Shown one piece after another: positions 1 to 10,768 of a stretch of 64,000 bases of DNA. This DNA comes from Chamaelirium japonicum (lineage: Eukaryota; Streptophyta; Magnoliopsida; Liliales; Melanthiaceae), in assembly GCA_947650365.1 (NCBI GenBank), contig OX393549.1, forward strand, positions 86,500,108 to 86,564,107. The letters are read 5' to 3'. The notes beneath the pieces were generated by a model that saw only the letters and a program-made list of their open reading frames with translations, had not been told where the DNA came from and ran no database searches. A program made the translations under genes and the position numbers. How positions within the stretch are numbered: the first letter of the stretch is position 1; every line of letters starts with the position of its first letter.

Positions 1-808
1 TAATAGGACTGCTAAATTTAATTCAATTAACTCGGTTGTCTCATAGTATTAAAGGCTACTAGGATGTCACTAGCCATTAATTTGGCTAATCTCCCAATTT
101 TCTATTGGGGGCTACTCTTTCCCACGAGTAGGCTCTTATGCAGGTTTTAGAGGCTCAGGACCGGAGTAGCGGTGGTAGTCCAGAGGCAGAGTTGGAGTCT
201 TAGCTTGTCTTTCTTTTTAGTATGTCAACTCTTTCATTCGATGTAATTGACCTGGATTGGAAATAGAGTTTATAAGTTCTTTAGTCTAGTGCTCTGAGTT
301 TGTTAGTAGTAATGTGCCAGCTGAATTTTTGGGTAAGCCTCTCCTCAAGGCTCCAAGCCTCACAATAAAATATAAATCTTAAAGTGACTTAATTGACTAG
401 TCCTATAGATAGGATCTCTAAACCAGTGCCCGAGTGCTAGAGAGTGGGCGAGGCTACTCGGCTCGCCATTAGAGGCTGAGTCTCGTGCTCCCTTAAGAGG
501 GACTTCTGTCAGCATGTGGGGCACTAGCAGGCCGCACATGCTGAGAGGATAGCCCGGTTGAAGGTCGAGCGTGGTCATCTTTATCAAAAAAAAAATTAGC
601 TCTCGGTTTCCTCTTAATAAAATATTTTTTAAAAAAAATCAAATTTTAAAATACTCTGTTTTCTCCCTCATCATTCTTCTTCAGTTAAGAGAGAATCGCA
701 ACCCTGTGAGAAACTCTAATTGGTGTAGTTAGTTGACCAAACCCTAAATCCCTTGGTTTTTCTCACTTCACACCCCAGGGATCGGTTCCGGATTTCTGGG
801 GCGTGACA
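1..808. repeat. LTR fragment, probable Tekay/Del-type Ty3 element (end at 808)
   Basis: The stretch ends at 808 in CTGGGGCGTGACA. LTRs of Tekay/Del-type chromoviruses commonly carry TGTCACGCCCC at the start and its near-complement at the end, so the boundary is clear but the orientation is not. No primer-binding site follows 808 and no coding domain is visible to the left, so this is a 3' LTR, a solo LTR, or a truncated copy that runs off the window. It lies left of the CACTA transposase and may be inserted in that element. The family assignment rests on the terminal motif only. Confidence 0.5.
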
Positions 809-922
809 TCGATTATTAATGATGGCTTTATGCTTCCTGTTTTACCGGTTATGAATTAGATTATAATTAGCACATATACTTAATGAATGGACTGAAAGAA
901 TGAGTAAATGATCGTAAAATGT

Positions 923-3582
923 TTACTCAATGAATGGCCACACTTCATCACATTGGCGCAACACATACATATGTGCCTGTTGAATCTCATCTACAGACAA
1001 TCGACGGGTTTTGCCTCCTCCTACAGGTCTACCCATTTCGGCAAATATAGACAGACCCCCATCGAAGTCTATTGGACCACCGTCATAGTTCCGCTCAAGT
1101 TGATTGAATCGCGTGTCTATACCATGTAGGTATCTTGAGCAAAATGTTAGACATTCTTCTGCTAGGTATCCTTCAGCAATTGATCCCTCCGGACGACTTT
1201 TATTACGAACATATGATTTCAATGTTCGCAAGTACCTAATTTGAGAAAAAAATATTTGGATGAATATATCAAGAACGATCAAATACATTGTGCGAATGAG
1301 ACGAGACGATTACCTCTCGATAAAATACATCCACCGGTAATGAACTAGGCCGCCGAGTTTGGCCTCATTTGCCAAGTGAACGGTCAAATGCACCATGACA
1401 TCAAAGAAGGAAGGTGGAAATATCATCTCTAACTTGCACAATGTGAGCTCAATATCCCTCTCCATCTGTTCAAGTTGGTCCACTCTAAGTACCTTCGAGC
1501 ACAACTGTCTGAAAAAAGTGTTGAGCTCAATTAACGGACCGGACACCTGTTCGGTTAAATTCCCACGTATAGCAAAAGATAACAATCGCTGCATAAGAAC
1601 ATGACAATCGTGGCTCTTTAATCCAGACAACTTCCGGCCGTTCTCTTGCACGCATCGTGCGATATTCGAAGAATAACCGTCTGGCGTTTTCACAGACCGT
1701 AGGAATACACATAAGGCTGCCTTTTGTTGTGAGCTCATGGTGTAGCATGCAACTGGAAACACATACTTATCCCCAATCTCTTGGGGATGAAGTGATTTTC
1801 GGATGCCCAACTCCTTAAGATCGAGACGAGATTTAAGATTATCCTTCGTCTTACCGTCGAGATTCAGCAGTGTTCCTATAATGTTGTCACACACATTTTT
1901 CTCGATATGCATGACATCCAAGTTATGCCGCAAGAGTAGGCTGCTCCAGTACGGTAGTTTAAAGAAAATACTCTTCTTCTTCCAGTTATGCTCACGCGTA
2001 AAATCTTCATGCGTTCTCTTCTTTTTACCTTTTCCAAGTGCCACGGCATCAAGCTGATCCAATTCGCACAAGACTTCTACCCCCGAAAGCTGCTCCGCGG
2101 CCTTTGCAAGTTCCTTCTTACCGTTGAAAGCTCTTTTGTTCTGCCTCCACTTATGGCCGTCACCAAGGAATCTTCGATGGCCCATATAACAGAACTTACC
2201 TCCGTTCTTCAACCGTAATGAATCTGTCTCCTTATTGCATGTAGGGCACGCCAATTTTCCTTTAGTACTCCACCCGGATAAATTGGCATATGTAGGAAAA
2301 TCGTTGATGGTCCATAGAAGTGCCGCATGCATCCGAAAATTCTGGCGCAAGGAAGCATCATACGTATCGGCCCCAACTTCCCATAACTCGTTCAACTCCT
2401 CAATCAACGGCTGCAAGTAAACGCAATATCATTACCAGGCGACCTGGGTCCGGGAATGAGCAAGGAGAGCATTGTGTATGGCTTTTTTAAGCACATCCAG
2501 GGAGGCAAATTGTATGGAACTAGGACAACTGGCCAAATGCTGTACGACACACTCATATTCCCAAAGGGATTGAAGCCATCGCTAGTAAGCCCTAACCTGA
2601 CGTTGCGAACTTCACATGCAAATTCAGGATAGGTATGATCAAAATCTTTCCACGTCAGAGAGTCAGCCGGATGTCTCATAATCCCGTCATCTGTACGTTC
2701 TCGTGCATGCCACCTCATGTGCTCAGCAGTCTTCGATGACATAAACAACCTCTGAAGCCTGTCCCTGAGCGGGAAGTATAGGAGAACCTTTGCAGATATA
2801 TTTTTCTTCCTTCGACTGGTACTAGACTCGGCATCCGTCTCTTTATATCTCGTTGCTCCGCATATGTGGCATGACCGCGCATGTTCGTACTCTTTCCGGT
2901 ACAACATACAATCGTTCACGCATGCATCAATTTTCTCATAACCCAGACCGAGATCTTTAATTGTCTTCTTCGCCTCGTAGAATGATTTCGGTACTGTCTC
3001 ACCCATAGGAAAAGCCTCTTTCAGCAACTCTACCAACATATTAAATGACTTATTACTCCAACCATTGAGGCACTTCAAATGAAGAAGCTTTACAGTGAAA
3101 GAGAGTTTTGAAAACTTCTCACACCCCGGGTATAGAGGTTGTTCGACATCTTTAAGCAATCTGTAGAACTTGTCCGCTTCGATATTGGGTTGATCACCTG
3201 ACGGTGTTTCCGTGCCTATTCCATCTTGCAAATCATGTATCATACCCTGCATGTCATCGTCATCGTCTGTATTAATATTATCATCAGCGATCACTGTGTT
3301 TGAAGTTTCACCGTGAGCTGCCATGGGGACTGCATCTAGCTCCTCATCGTGCGAGAACCAACGGGTATAGGTAATGTCAATGCCACGCATTACCAGATCA
3401 ACCTCACATTCCTCTCGAACCTTCCTAATCACCCTTCCGCAGTCTATACAGGGACACACAATTTTTCCATCAAGCGGTGCAAGACGCTCAAATGCAAAAT
3501 CCAGAAATTTCCTGACTCCTTCTCTGTACTCTTGGCTCATGCGATTCGAATTACGCATCCAACTCTTATCGATCGAAGACAT
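923..3582 (-). pseudogene. CACTA transposase (tnp2/TNPD type), frameshifted
   Basis: Starting at 3582 the protein shows a Transpos_assoc-type N terminus (KSWMRNSNRMSQEYREGV, then CPCIDCGR), then the tnp2 transposase core (HLKCLNGWSNKSF, CPTCNKET, LDVMHIEKNVCDNI), then a DUF4218 region (VMVHLTVHLANEAKLGG, AEECLTFCSRYL). The reading frame shifts near 2419, where one base appears missing in the GNDI/YLQPLIEEL segment, so the gene is broken. A canonical 78-bp GT-AG intron at 1313-1236 joins MYFIER to YLRTLKSY in phase. After PFIE the frame stops at 923; a possible further donor lies there, but no later exon was recognised. In an intact element the product would excise the transposon by binding its ends. 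It is on the same strand as the terminus at 6112. Function is lost here unless other copies supply it. Confidence 0.85.
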
Positions 3583-5240
3583 CTTCGTCTATCTGGCTAT
3601 ACAACACCTGACATATAATTTCAAACAATGTTATAAGACTCCGCACAATTTCGGTTTCGGTTCCCGAGTAGGTAGAGAATTAAATAGATGGGGTAATACT
3701 GAAATTAACAAATAGAGGCAACATAATTTGAACCTAGGACCATGGTCCAAAACCTAAACCGACCATCCGATCCAATCCAAACCAACTTTAATTGAGTTGG
3801 ATTGGATTGGATTCCAATCATAGTTCGGTTTGGATCGGATTGAAAATCCTCAAAACCGACCAAGATTGGATCGGTTTTGGTTTTGTCTAAATAGGTCGAT
3901 TTCGAACCGATGCACACCCTTACTTTTAACGGGTTACTCACGATCAGATCATATTGGGGGGTAAAGTCAAATTTTGAAAATTTAGGGGAGTAACTCAAAT
4001 TTCAACATAAAAGTGGGGGTGTGAGAAAATAAAAGGGAAAATTTTTTCATACCCCAAAACCCTGTAATTAACCCCCATTTCCATCAAACTTGAACACACC
4101 CCAATTTTTTTTTTTCATACCCCATTCCTGTTCCAAAAATACCCTTCCCCCTTACACCCCAGTTAAATGGCCCGCCCCAACTTGATTATACCCCAATCAA
4201 ACACATACCCCCTTACATATACCCCAATTATATGCACTCTTGAATACACCTCACTCTTAAATAAACCCCATGTCGTTGGCGGTACTTGAAGGCACATGTA
4301 GGGCTGCAACTTGGGCGGGTCAACCCGAGCCCAACCCGATTACCTGTACAATGCTGATTACCTATAGAAGAATTGATCGATATTCTCCACACAACTTCAC
4401 ATCAGAATTTATGTTTTGTAGAAGCCTAAGTAGAATTCCTGGAGTGAGGGATGCCATTTTCCCTATTTCCCTTCTCTTTCGAGCTTGCCTATTCAGATCA
4501 CCTCAATGTACATATGAACTTTCAAGATACCTAATCCAAAACTTCTTCAAATAGCTGTCAGATCTACGTATCTGACTAACAACAGAAAAGGCATATCTTA
4601 TTCCCCAAAAGAATTTTACTAACATCCACAACACATTATAGTGCATATAAAGTTCACACACACAAAAAAAAAAAATTATTTATTTTATTTTATTTTTAGA
4701 GAGAGAGAGAGAGAAAGGACGCAGAACTTCCCAATGCATATTACATTGCATCCAAAAGAATTAAATACAAACAAAAGGTGGTTAATTGTTTGTATGCTTG
4801 GTATACAACCGTACCGAGATTGGGTTTCATTTCAGACATTTCTCCTTGAGTTTCAATTATCAAATAACGAAAAACCAAAATGCGTAAGCAATCAAAACGC
4901 AAATGATAGCGAATTCGGCGCAAGTTAAACCTTTTATACTGAAAGGGCGCTCTCATAGCGGAATTAATGTGAGTCTATTGATCAAGAATTGAATTATGGA
5001 AGGAAATAATTGAATTAAAAATGCATTCATAATTTTTTATTTTTTTTGATTCTTTGAGCTCAAACATAGCCAAAAGATTCCTTGAGTGATGAAGAACGGA
5101 AGTTTTGTAACTTGATTTTACATTAATAAATCATAAATCATCAATCATAAATCAGGTTAAGATCAATCTAAACCAACCCATTCTACATGCCAACTATTAA
5201 ACAACTCCCACACATCAATGATCACCCACACATCATCATT
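3583..5240. other. non-coding 5' region of the CACTA element
   Basis: No convincing reading frame is present. The stretch holds the upstream region of the transposase, short GGATTGGATT and CCGATCCAA direct repeats (3740-3900), several runs of ATACCCC (4050-4260), and AT-rich sequence with a short (GA)n tract near 4700. Parts may be older insertions within the CACTA element. Confidence 0.4.
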
Positions 5241-5244
5241 TAGT

Positions 5245-5480
5245 TTGGGGAGAGAGGGAGGAGGAGGAGGAGGAGCTCACCGGGGGGAGGAGGAGGAGGA
5301 GGATCTTACCGGCCGGAGCCCACGAGGAGGAGGAGGAGCTTGCCGCCGGTCGATCGGTCGGCTGGAGGGACGCGACGCGAGGGAGGCCGGGGAGGGGGGG
5401 AGGGAGGCCGGGGAGGGGGGGGAGGCCGGGGAGGGAGGCCGGGGAGGGGGGGAGATTGAGAGAGAGAGAGAGAGAGAGGC
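5245..5480. repeat. purine-rich GGA/GGCCGGGGAGG low-complexity block
   Basis: The plus strand is a run of GAGGAGGAGG, then repeated GGAGGCCGGGGAGGG units and a (GA)n tract at 5457-5478. It produces long open frames on both strands with only G/E/R or P/L/S composition, which are not genes. It sits just inside the CACTA subterminal repeats. Confidence 0.7.
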
Positions 5481-5550
5481 GGGGGGTTAGATCGAAACAA
5501 TATAGAAGGGGGCCGGGGGAACGCTGATTGTAATTTATGTGAGGGTTTTT

Positions 5551-6090
5551 ACCGACGGATATTTTTACGTCCGTCGGTACATATAACCTTTTTACCGACG
5601 GAACTATATTATCCGTCGGTAAAAAGCGACGACGAAACTCAGGCTCCATTTTTTTCCAGAGGCTTGGTTTTACCCTGAGTTTCGTCATGATATTTTTATC
5701 GACGGATTTTTATCTACCGTCGGTATCCTGCCGACGGCCATAAAATTACCGTCGATATAATTAGTTATACCGACGGATATATAACCTCCGTCGGTAAAAC
5801 TCTCCGACGAAACTCAGAGTCACATTTTTTTTCAGAGGCTCGGTTTTTACCCTGAGTTTCGTCGTGACATTTTACCGACGGTATGTTTGTCGCCGTCGGT
5901 ATAAAGTATATTACCGACGGGACATATATGTACCGTCGGTATAAATAGTTTTACCGACGAAATATATTTGACCGTCGGTAATAAATGTGCAGAAAAAATT
6001 AAAAAATTGAAGTTATAATACCGACGGATATTATTGTCACCGTCGGTAAAAAGTGTATTATTACCGACGGTAATAAAAATGTCCGTCGGT
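5551..6090. repeat. CACTA subterminal palindromic repeats
   Basis: At least eight paired motifs ACCGACGG and CCGTCGGT (or one-base variants) face each other 10-20 bp apart, for example 5551/5571, 5594/5613 and 6063/6083. Each pair forms a short stem-loop. A second inverted pair, GACGAAACTCAG and CTGAGTTTCGTC, occurs twice (about 5631/5673 and 5806/5851). In CACTA elements, subterminal repeats of this kind are the binding sites of the element's DNA-binding protein (TNPA in En/Spm); that role is inferred here. Confidence 0.8.
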
Positions 6091-6112
6091 AAAGACCCTC
6101 TTTCTTGTAGTG
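6091..6112 (-). repeat. CACTA terminal inverted repeat
   Basis: On the minus strand this reads CACTACAAGAAAGAGGG followed by the first subterminal motif. It defines the transposon end at 6112. The matching left end was not found in the window. Confidence 0.8.
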
Positions 6113-6289
6113 AGACACACACAACAAATTTCGCTCGGGCAATGTTTCAGGGCCTCTCGGGCAAATTCGGGCCAGGTTCTGCGAATAGAACGCCTCGGTA
6201 ACTCACTCGATCGGGCAACCCTGATTTCACCTCGGCGAAGTCGTGCTGGAAACACCGGTGCAGGTCATGGATTAAGCCAAATTTGTACT

Positions 6290-6565
6290 GGTTTTAGATT
6301 CCTAAATATGGCTTGGTGTTAGTTTGCTCTCCTATAAAGGGGAAGCATGGGAATATGGGAGCTCTAGGGCTGCAGTGGAACTCGGTGGGAATCATCATTG
6401 GCGGATACAGAGGGGTTCAAGATTGTCTACGATAAGAGTGAATTGCGGGAAAGATTGAAGGATCATGACGGCCGTGACCATAGCGAGAGTGGTTCTTGTC
6501 GGTAGAGGATTGAGAGCGAGTCATAGACGATGAGAGAATGAAAGCCCAGTCTAGGACTCGCCACT

Positions 6566-6598
<33 letters not shown>

Positions 6599-7033
6599 AG
6601 GAGAAGAAGAAGAAAAATAAGAAGAGCGGAAATGAGGAAGGAAGAGGATACGGCGTGCGTATCTTCTCCAGGTTTCTCAGCATGTTTACCTAGGCTTCTA
6701 CGTCGACGAACGATTTCATCTCTTAGTGATCGTATGATAATCTCTGTGTATTCCTCATGCAGGTTGTTGACTACTTTGTGGGTGTAATATGTGAGAGGAG
6801 TAAGATTCGGGTTTGCGGGGTCTGACAAACAATGATTATTGCGTGGTAATTATTGCTAGTGATAATCCTCAATCCTTGATTGCCTATGAATACCTGATGT
6901 TTTTTCTATTGTATTGGTGCATTGTATTTTTCGTATGGTTGCGCAATCTCTGCAGGCCTTTGATCCTCGAACCTCGAACACTATCTTAAAAGCTCCTTCT
7001 TGATTAAGATTCAGCACTTAACTAGCAGCTCCA
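6290..7033. repeat. single copy of the unit amplified in copy B, with (GA)n
   Basis: This is the unexpanded counterpart of the five-fold array at 45011-49135. It starts at GGTTTTAGATTCC, holds a (GA)n tract at about 6568-6595, and ends at CAGCACTTAAC. It lacks about 70 bp near the end of the unit (the GGATTGGTGCCGCGAGCC segment) that all copy B units have. Confidence 0.75.
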
Positions 7034-7090
7034 ATGATTAGTCATGTTTGGTCTCTTTTGACCTCACTTGTTTGAATGAATGAACAACGT

Positions 7091-7780
7091 GGATTCTCAT
7101 CAATTCTATCTACCCATTATAGCCAAAACAGGTACTCATTGCATCACTTATAGGCACCAGGCATTGTAAAAGAGAAAGTATGCACTTAGGCAATAGAAAT
7201 GAGGGGTTCAGATATTCTTCTTAATGCAGTGAAGCCACAAAAAAATTCACCGCATTGATGTTTGCATATCCTTCACAAACAAATGATTGATATATGATCG
7301 ATGCAAGGGTTTAAGAAGAGATTTTCGATCACCGAACAATCTTACCAATTATGCATTGTTGATAGATTGGCAGTGTGGTCGAGAGATCTTAATTAAGTGG
7401 AGGCCGGAACTTCGATTAGGTTTTCCTCAATCGATCACAAGCAGTGGATCTGTCGCCTGGATGAAGAGGGATGAGATCTCTATAGAATGGCGGTGGAAGA
7501 GATCATAGATGCTGAGTAAGGTGGCACATACCGGATTAATAGGTGTAGATCGAAGGAGGCCGGGGCACTGAGACATGTCTCGCTCGATCACAAGAGACCG
7601 GCGTCGTCAATCAGTGAGCACAAGGGGCAGGGCAAGTCGATTGCGGCTAAGGTTATCGCAGGCCAGGGAGGGAAGCTCGTTCGTCTAAGACTTCCCGCAC
7701 GCATGCAAAATATTTTCAATATATATTGAATTCGCGCCGAAAAAACCTTCGATGTCGCGGTCAGGCACCAATCTCGGTGG
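7091..7780. other. unassigned non-coding sequence
   Basis: Homology to copy B stops at 7090 after GAACAACGTGG. No gene, terminal repeat or recognisable protein motif is seen here; short frames are not supported. Confidence 0.3.
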
Positions 7781-9514
7781 CTCGACAGATGTGGCGGCCT
7801 GGATCTCCCCTCTAATGCGGCGGCCATTACCCCCAACCTCTGATGCGACGACCTGGATCCCCGAATTAGAGGGGGATCCGCTTTGAAGCGGATCCTCTTT
7901 AATACGGCAAGCTGGACCCCCGAAATTGAGGATCTGATGCGGCAGCCGTGCAAGAAAAATCCGGCCCCCTTGAGCTGTGGGGGAGGATTTCGGCCGTCGT
8001 ACGTGACCCTCCTCCAACAGTCGATTGAAGGTTTGACCCTTCGGGATGTGGCGCGCTTCAAAGCGCTGAGTTGTGACTTGTTAGGCTGTCACACAAGCAC
8101 GATAGAGTAGGAAAGTGGAAAAAGAGATGACACAGGATGTGATAACAAAGTTCGGCTGAAACCTACGTCTCCGTGCGGTAAGACGCAATCTTTGAATCCA
8201 CTACCTCTAAGTAAACAGTAGAGCTACTCTCGTCAGGCCGAGGAGTGCTTCTTACAAGTAATCAGAGGGTGGAAAAGGAGTCTGAAAACCAGGAAACTCG
8301 AAGAGCTCTGGAAAACAGAAAGTGGGTTTTTGGTTTGGAATTCGGGATCTGGAATAATTTACAGGGTTTGCTATTTATAGTAGTTTAGTTCATCTAGAGA
8401 ATATTCCAAGAATATTTTTTAGAGTATCCGGGGTTTAGTAAATTTCTGGGGGGATTTACCAAACCCAAGAGAGTGCAAGTGGGCCCCAGGCAGGGCTGCG
8501 GGTTCTACCATCGTACTCGTGGGCCCCAGGCAGGGCTACGGGTCTCACCATTGTACTCGTGAGCCCCAGGTAGGGCTGCGGGTCCTACTGTTGGACTCGT
8601 GGGCCTCAGGCAAGACTGTGGGTCCCACCGTTGGGCGTTAGCCAGATTTTGCACCCACAGTTACCCCCTCCCAGCTAAATAGGTGTTAACCTAGCTGGCT
8701 GGGATTTTCTGGTGCAAAGCCGGTCGCTCGTCTGTCGACCCTCTATCCGGGGTTGGCTGTTGTCTGTCTACCGACCCGCTATGTGAGATCGACCGTTGGG
8801 CCTGCCGACCCCCTGTCCGGGGGCCGATCGGGTATGCGTTTGTCGATCCATTGCGTGGGACCAACTATTGTCTGTCTGCCGACCCGTTGCGCAGAGCCGA
8901 TCGTCGTCTGCCTGCCGACCCTCTGTCCGGGGCCGACTGTTGTGCGTCAGTCGACTCGTTGTGCGAGACCGACCATCGTCTATCTGCTGACCCCCTGTCC
9001 GGGGCCGACTGCTATCTGTCTATTGACCCGTTGCGCAAGACTGAATGTTGCGCCCGCCGATCCCTTGCCAGGTGCCAGCCGTGTATGCGTCTGACGACCC
9101 GTTGTGCATGGCCGACCGTGTATGTGCTACCCCCTCCCAGTTGGGTAGGTGGCAACCTGGTTGACTGGGATCACAGAAATAGTCATGTGCAGGACGATTC
9201 GGGCCAAAATATTAGGGGTAGGATGTTCTGTGTAAAAAGTAGGGGCAGAGGGGTTTTTGTGTAAAAATTATGGCAGGGGGTATTGTGTAAAAAGTCATGG
9301 GGGAAGGGGGTTCGGTAAAAAAAAGATGATGCGGCGGCCGTGACAACCTGATGCGGCGTCCGTGCCAGAAAAATCCGGCCCCCTTGAGCTGGCCGCCAAT
9401 TTCGCGAGATACATCCGGCCCCTTGAGCTGGCCGCCGATCCTGCCAGATAAATCTGGCCGGATTTTTCCAAGCCGTCGATTAATCGGCCGGAAAAACCCA
9501 GATCTGCTGTAGTG
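7781..9514. mobile_element. CACTA-like terminus with GATGCGGCGGCC repeats, interrupted by an LTR-like block
   Basis: Read on the minus strand the right edge at 9514 begins CACTACAGCAGATC, which resembles a CACTA terminus, and copy B homology resumes immediately outside it. The motif GATGCGGCGGCC recurs at about 7786, 7817, 7841 and 7934 and again at 9327 and 9350, and AATCCGGCCCCCTTGAGCTG occurs at about 7957 and 9372. The two blocks therefore look like one repeat-rich element split by the LTR-like block at about 8070-9190. No left terminus was found. Confidence 0.4.
8070..9190 (-). repeat. probable LTR remnant with internal tandem repeats
   Basis: The block has the look of an LTR read on the minus strand: a TATA-like CTATAAATAG on the minus strand near 8371, an R/U5-like segment downstream of it (8090-8300), and a repeat-rich U3 to the right. 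A 40-bp unit starting GGGCCCCAGG is repeated four times (8481, 8521, 8561, 8601). It is followed at about 8726-9120 by degenerate repeats of roughly 36/72 bp around CTGTCCGGGGCCGAC and GACCCGTTGCGC. Exact ends and a target duplication could not be set. Open frames here follow from the repeat periodicity. Confidence 0.45.
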
Positions 9515-9987
9515 AGACAATCGCTGCGTCCACAAAGGGCATTGGGCTATAGGATGCTAATTAGATGCACCTATCACTTCAGCATAGTCGCCTGGGTCCA
9601 CTTTCTTTTTGGCTAGACTTGGTCCAGTGGGCTGGTTCATTTGGCTAGCGAGTTGGGTCGACTCGAGTGCATCGAAACCCAATTAACTCAGCGGTTGCAA
9701 TTGTTGGGCTTGCCTGGGTGGTTGGACTTTCGCACACCTTACGCCTACGCGGTTAGACTAACATACAATTGGCCGAAGGGGTGCCTCCATGAGCCAGTGC
9801 CTATTTAAGTTGTTTTGTTGGATCGGTGTATGTATAAAGAGATCCAACATTTCTTTATTTGATCTTGTAAGAAAATTATTTGATTCATTTCAGACATTAA
9901 TTAGAACCAATCTCATGCAATGCACGAACGATTACGATGTTGCTCGAATGATCGTACATCCAGCACCGCATCCCCATTGTGTGTGTG

Positions 9988-9990
<3 letters not shown>

Positions 9991-10040
<50 letters not shown>

Positions 10041-10043
10041 GGG
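9991..10043. repeat. (GA)n microsatellite with G-run
   Basis: A perfect GA tract runs into a run of G residues. The matching position in copy B (50289-50361) carries a longer GA tract without the G-run. Confidence 0.9.
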
Positions 10044-10768
10044 GAATGGGGAGTCTACCACATGGCACCAAAGACCTCGGCTTTATAAGAGTAGTATAGA
10101 TACCATGGATTTTCATAAGACCTCTTAGATGTTTAAGTTCCGTATTCAATGAAAAAATATAATTCATTTTTATTTTCTATTATCGTATCATATATATTAC
10201 ACATAGAGGAAGCAAAAGTCACAAATATTCATTTTGTCTAAATAAAATTGTTAAATCATTTACCCATAAGAGAGTGGAGTATTAAATATCAAAATCAATA
10301 AAAGTATTGATGTACGTAAATTGACAAGATGCTGAGCTGTATACATATACAAGCACGATCATTGGAGCAAAATATTTTGTATGAATTACGCGACATAATT
10401 TTTATTTTGTGTCCATCATATAATATTTGGTTGAATTTTATGGGATTTTAGTCAAACTTTGATGTATTGTTCATTTTATAACTATTAGGGGTCTTTTATT
10501 AATTATCATTGTCCTAGTTTAGACGAGCCATAGTCTTTTGCAATTTTGCTTATACAAATGACTGTTTTTTTTTTCCTAGGCTGGTTAGGCGGTCACAGGA
10601 CAAGGCGCAAAAGAAAGCGCTCAAAATGGTCCGGAGGTTGAAATGATGGAGGCCATAGTTGCTATTTATTAATTTCATAATCCCGTGAACAAGACATCAA
10701 TAGTCATTATTCGTTTGCTCAATCAAGACGCAACGGCCTTGAAGAAAAGTTCGCTCCACAATGTCTAT
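10044..10768. other. AT-rich non-coding part of copy A
   Basis: This is collinear with 50362-51090 of copy B with many single-base differences. No gene is seen. It ends in TCTAT (10764-10768), the left target-site duplication of the chromovirus insertion. Confidence 0.6.

Larger units (their letters stand above)
809..6112 (-). mobile_element. CACTA (En/Spm) DNA transposon, decayed; left end not found
   Basis: Read on the minus strand, the right end at 6112 begins CACTACAAGAAAGAGGG, the classic CACTA terminal inverted repeat. It is followed inward by about 560 bp of palindromic subterminal repeats and then, 2 kb further in, by a tnp2-type transposase gene on the same strand. The three bases outside the end are AGA (6113-6115), the expected size of a CACTA target duplication. 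A partner terminus was not found at the left; it is either off the window or was lost when the LTR at 1-808 arrived. The element sits at the left edge of the dispersed repeat copy A, so it probably jumped into that repeat. Confidence 0.75.

Noticed and set aside
8753..9264. Overlapping frames of 64-137 codons
   Set aside because: They follow the periodicity of the 36/72-bp repeats in an LTR remnant and resemble no protein.
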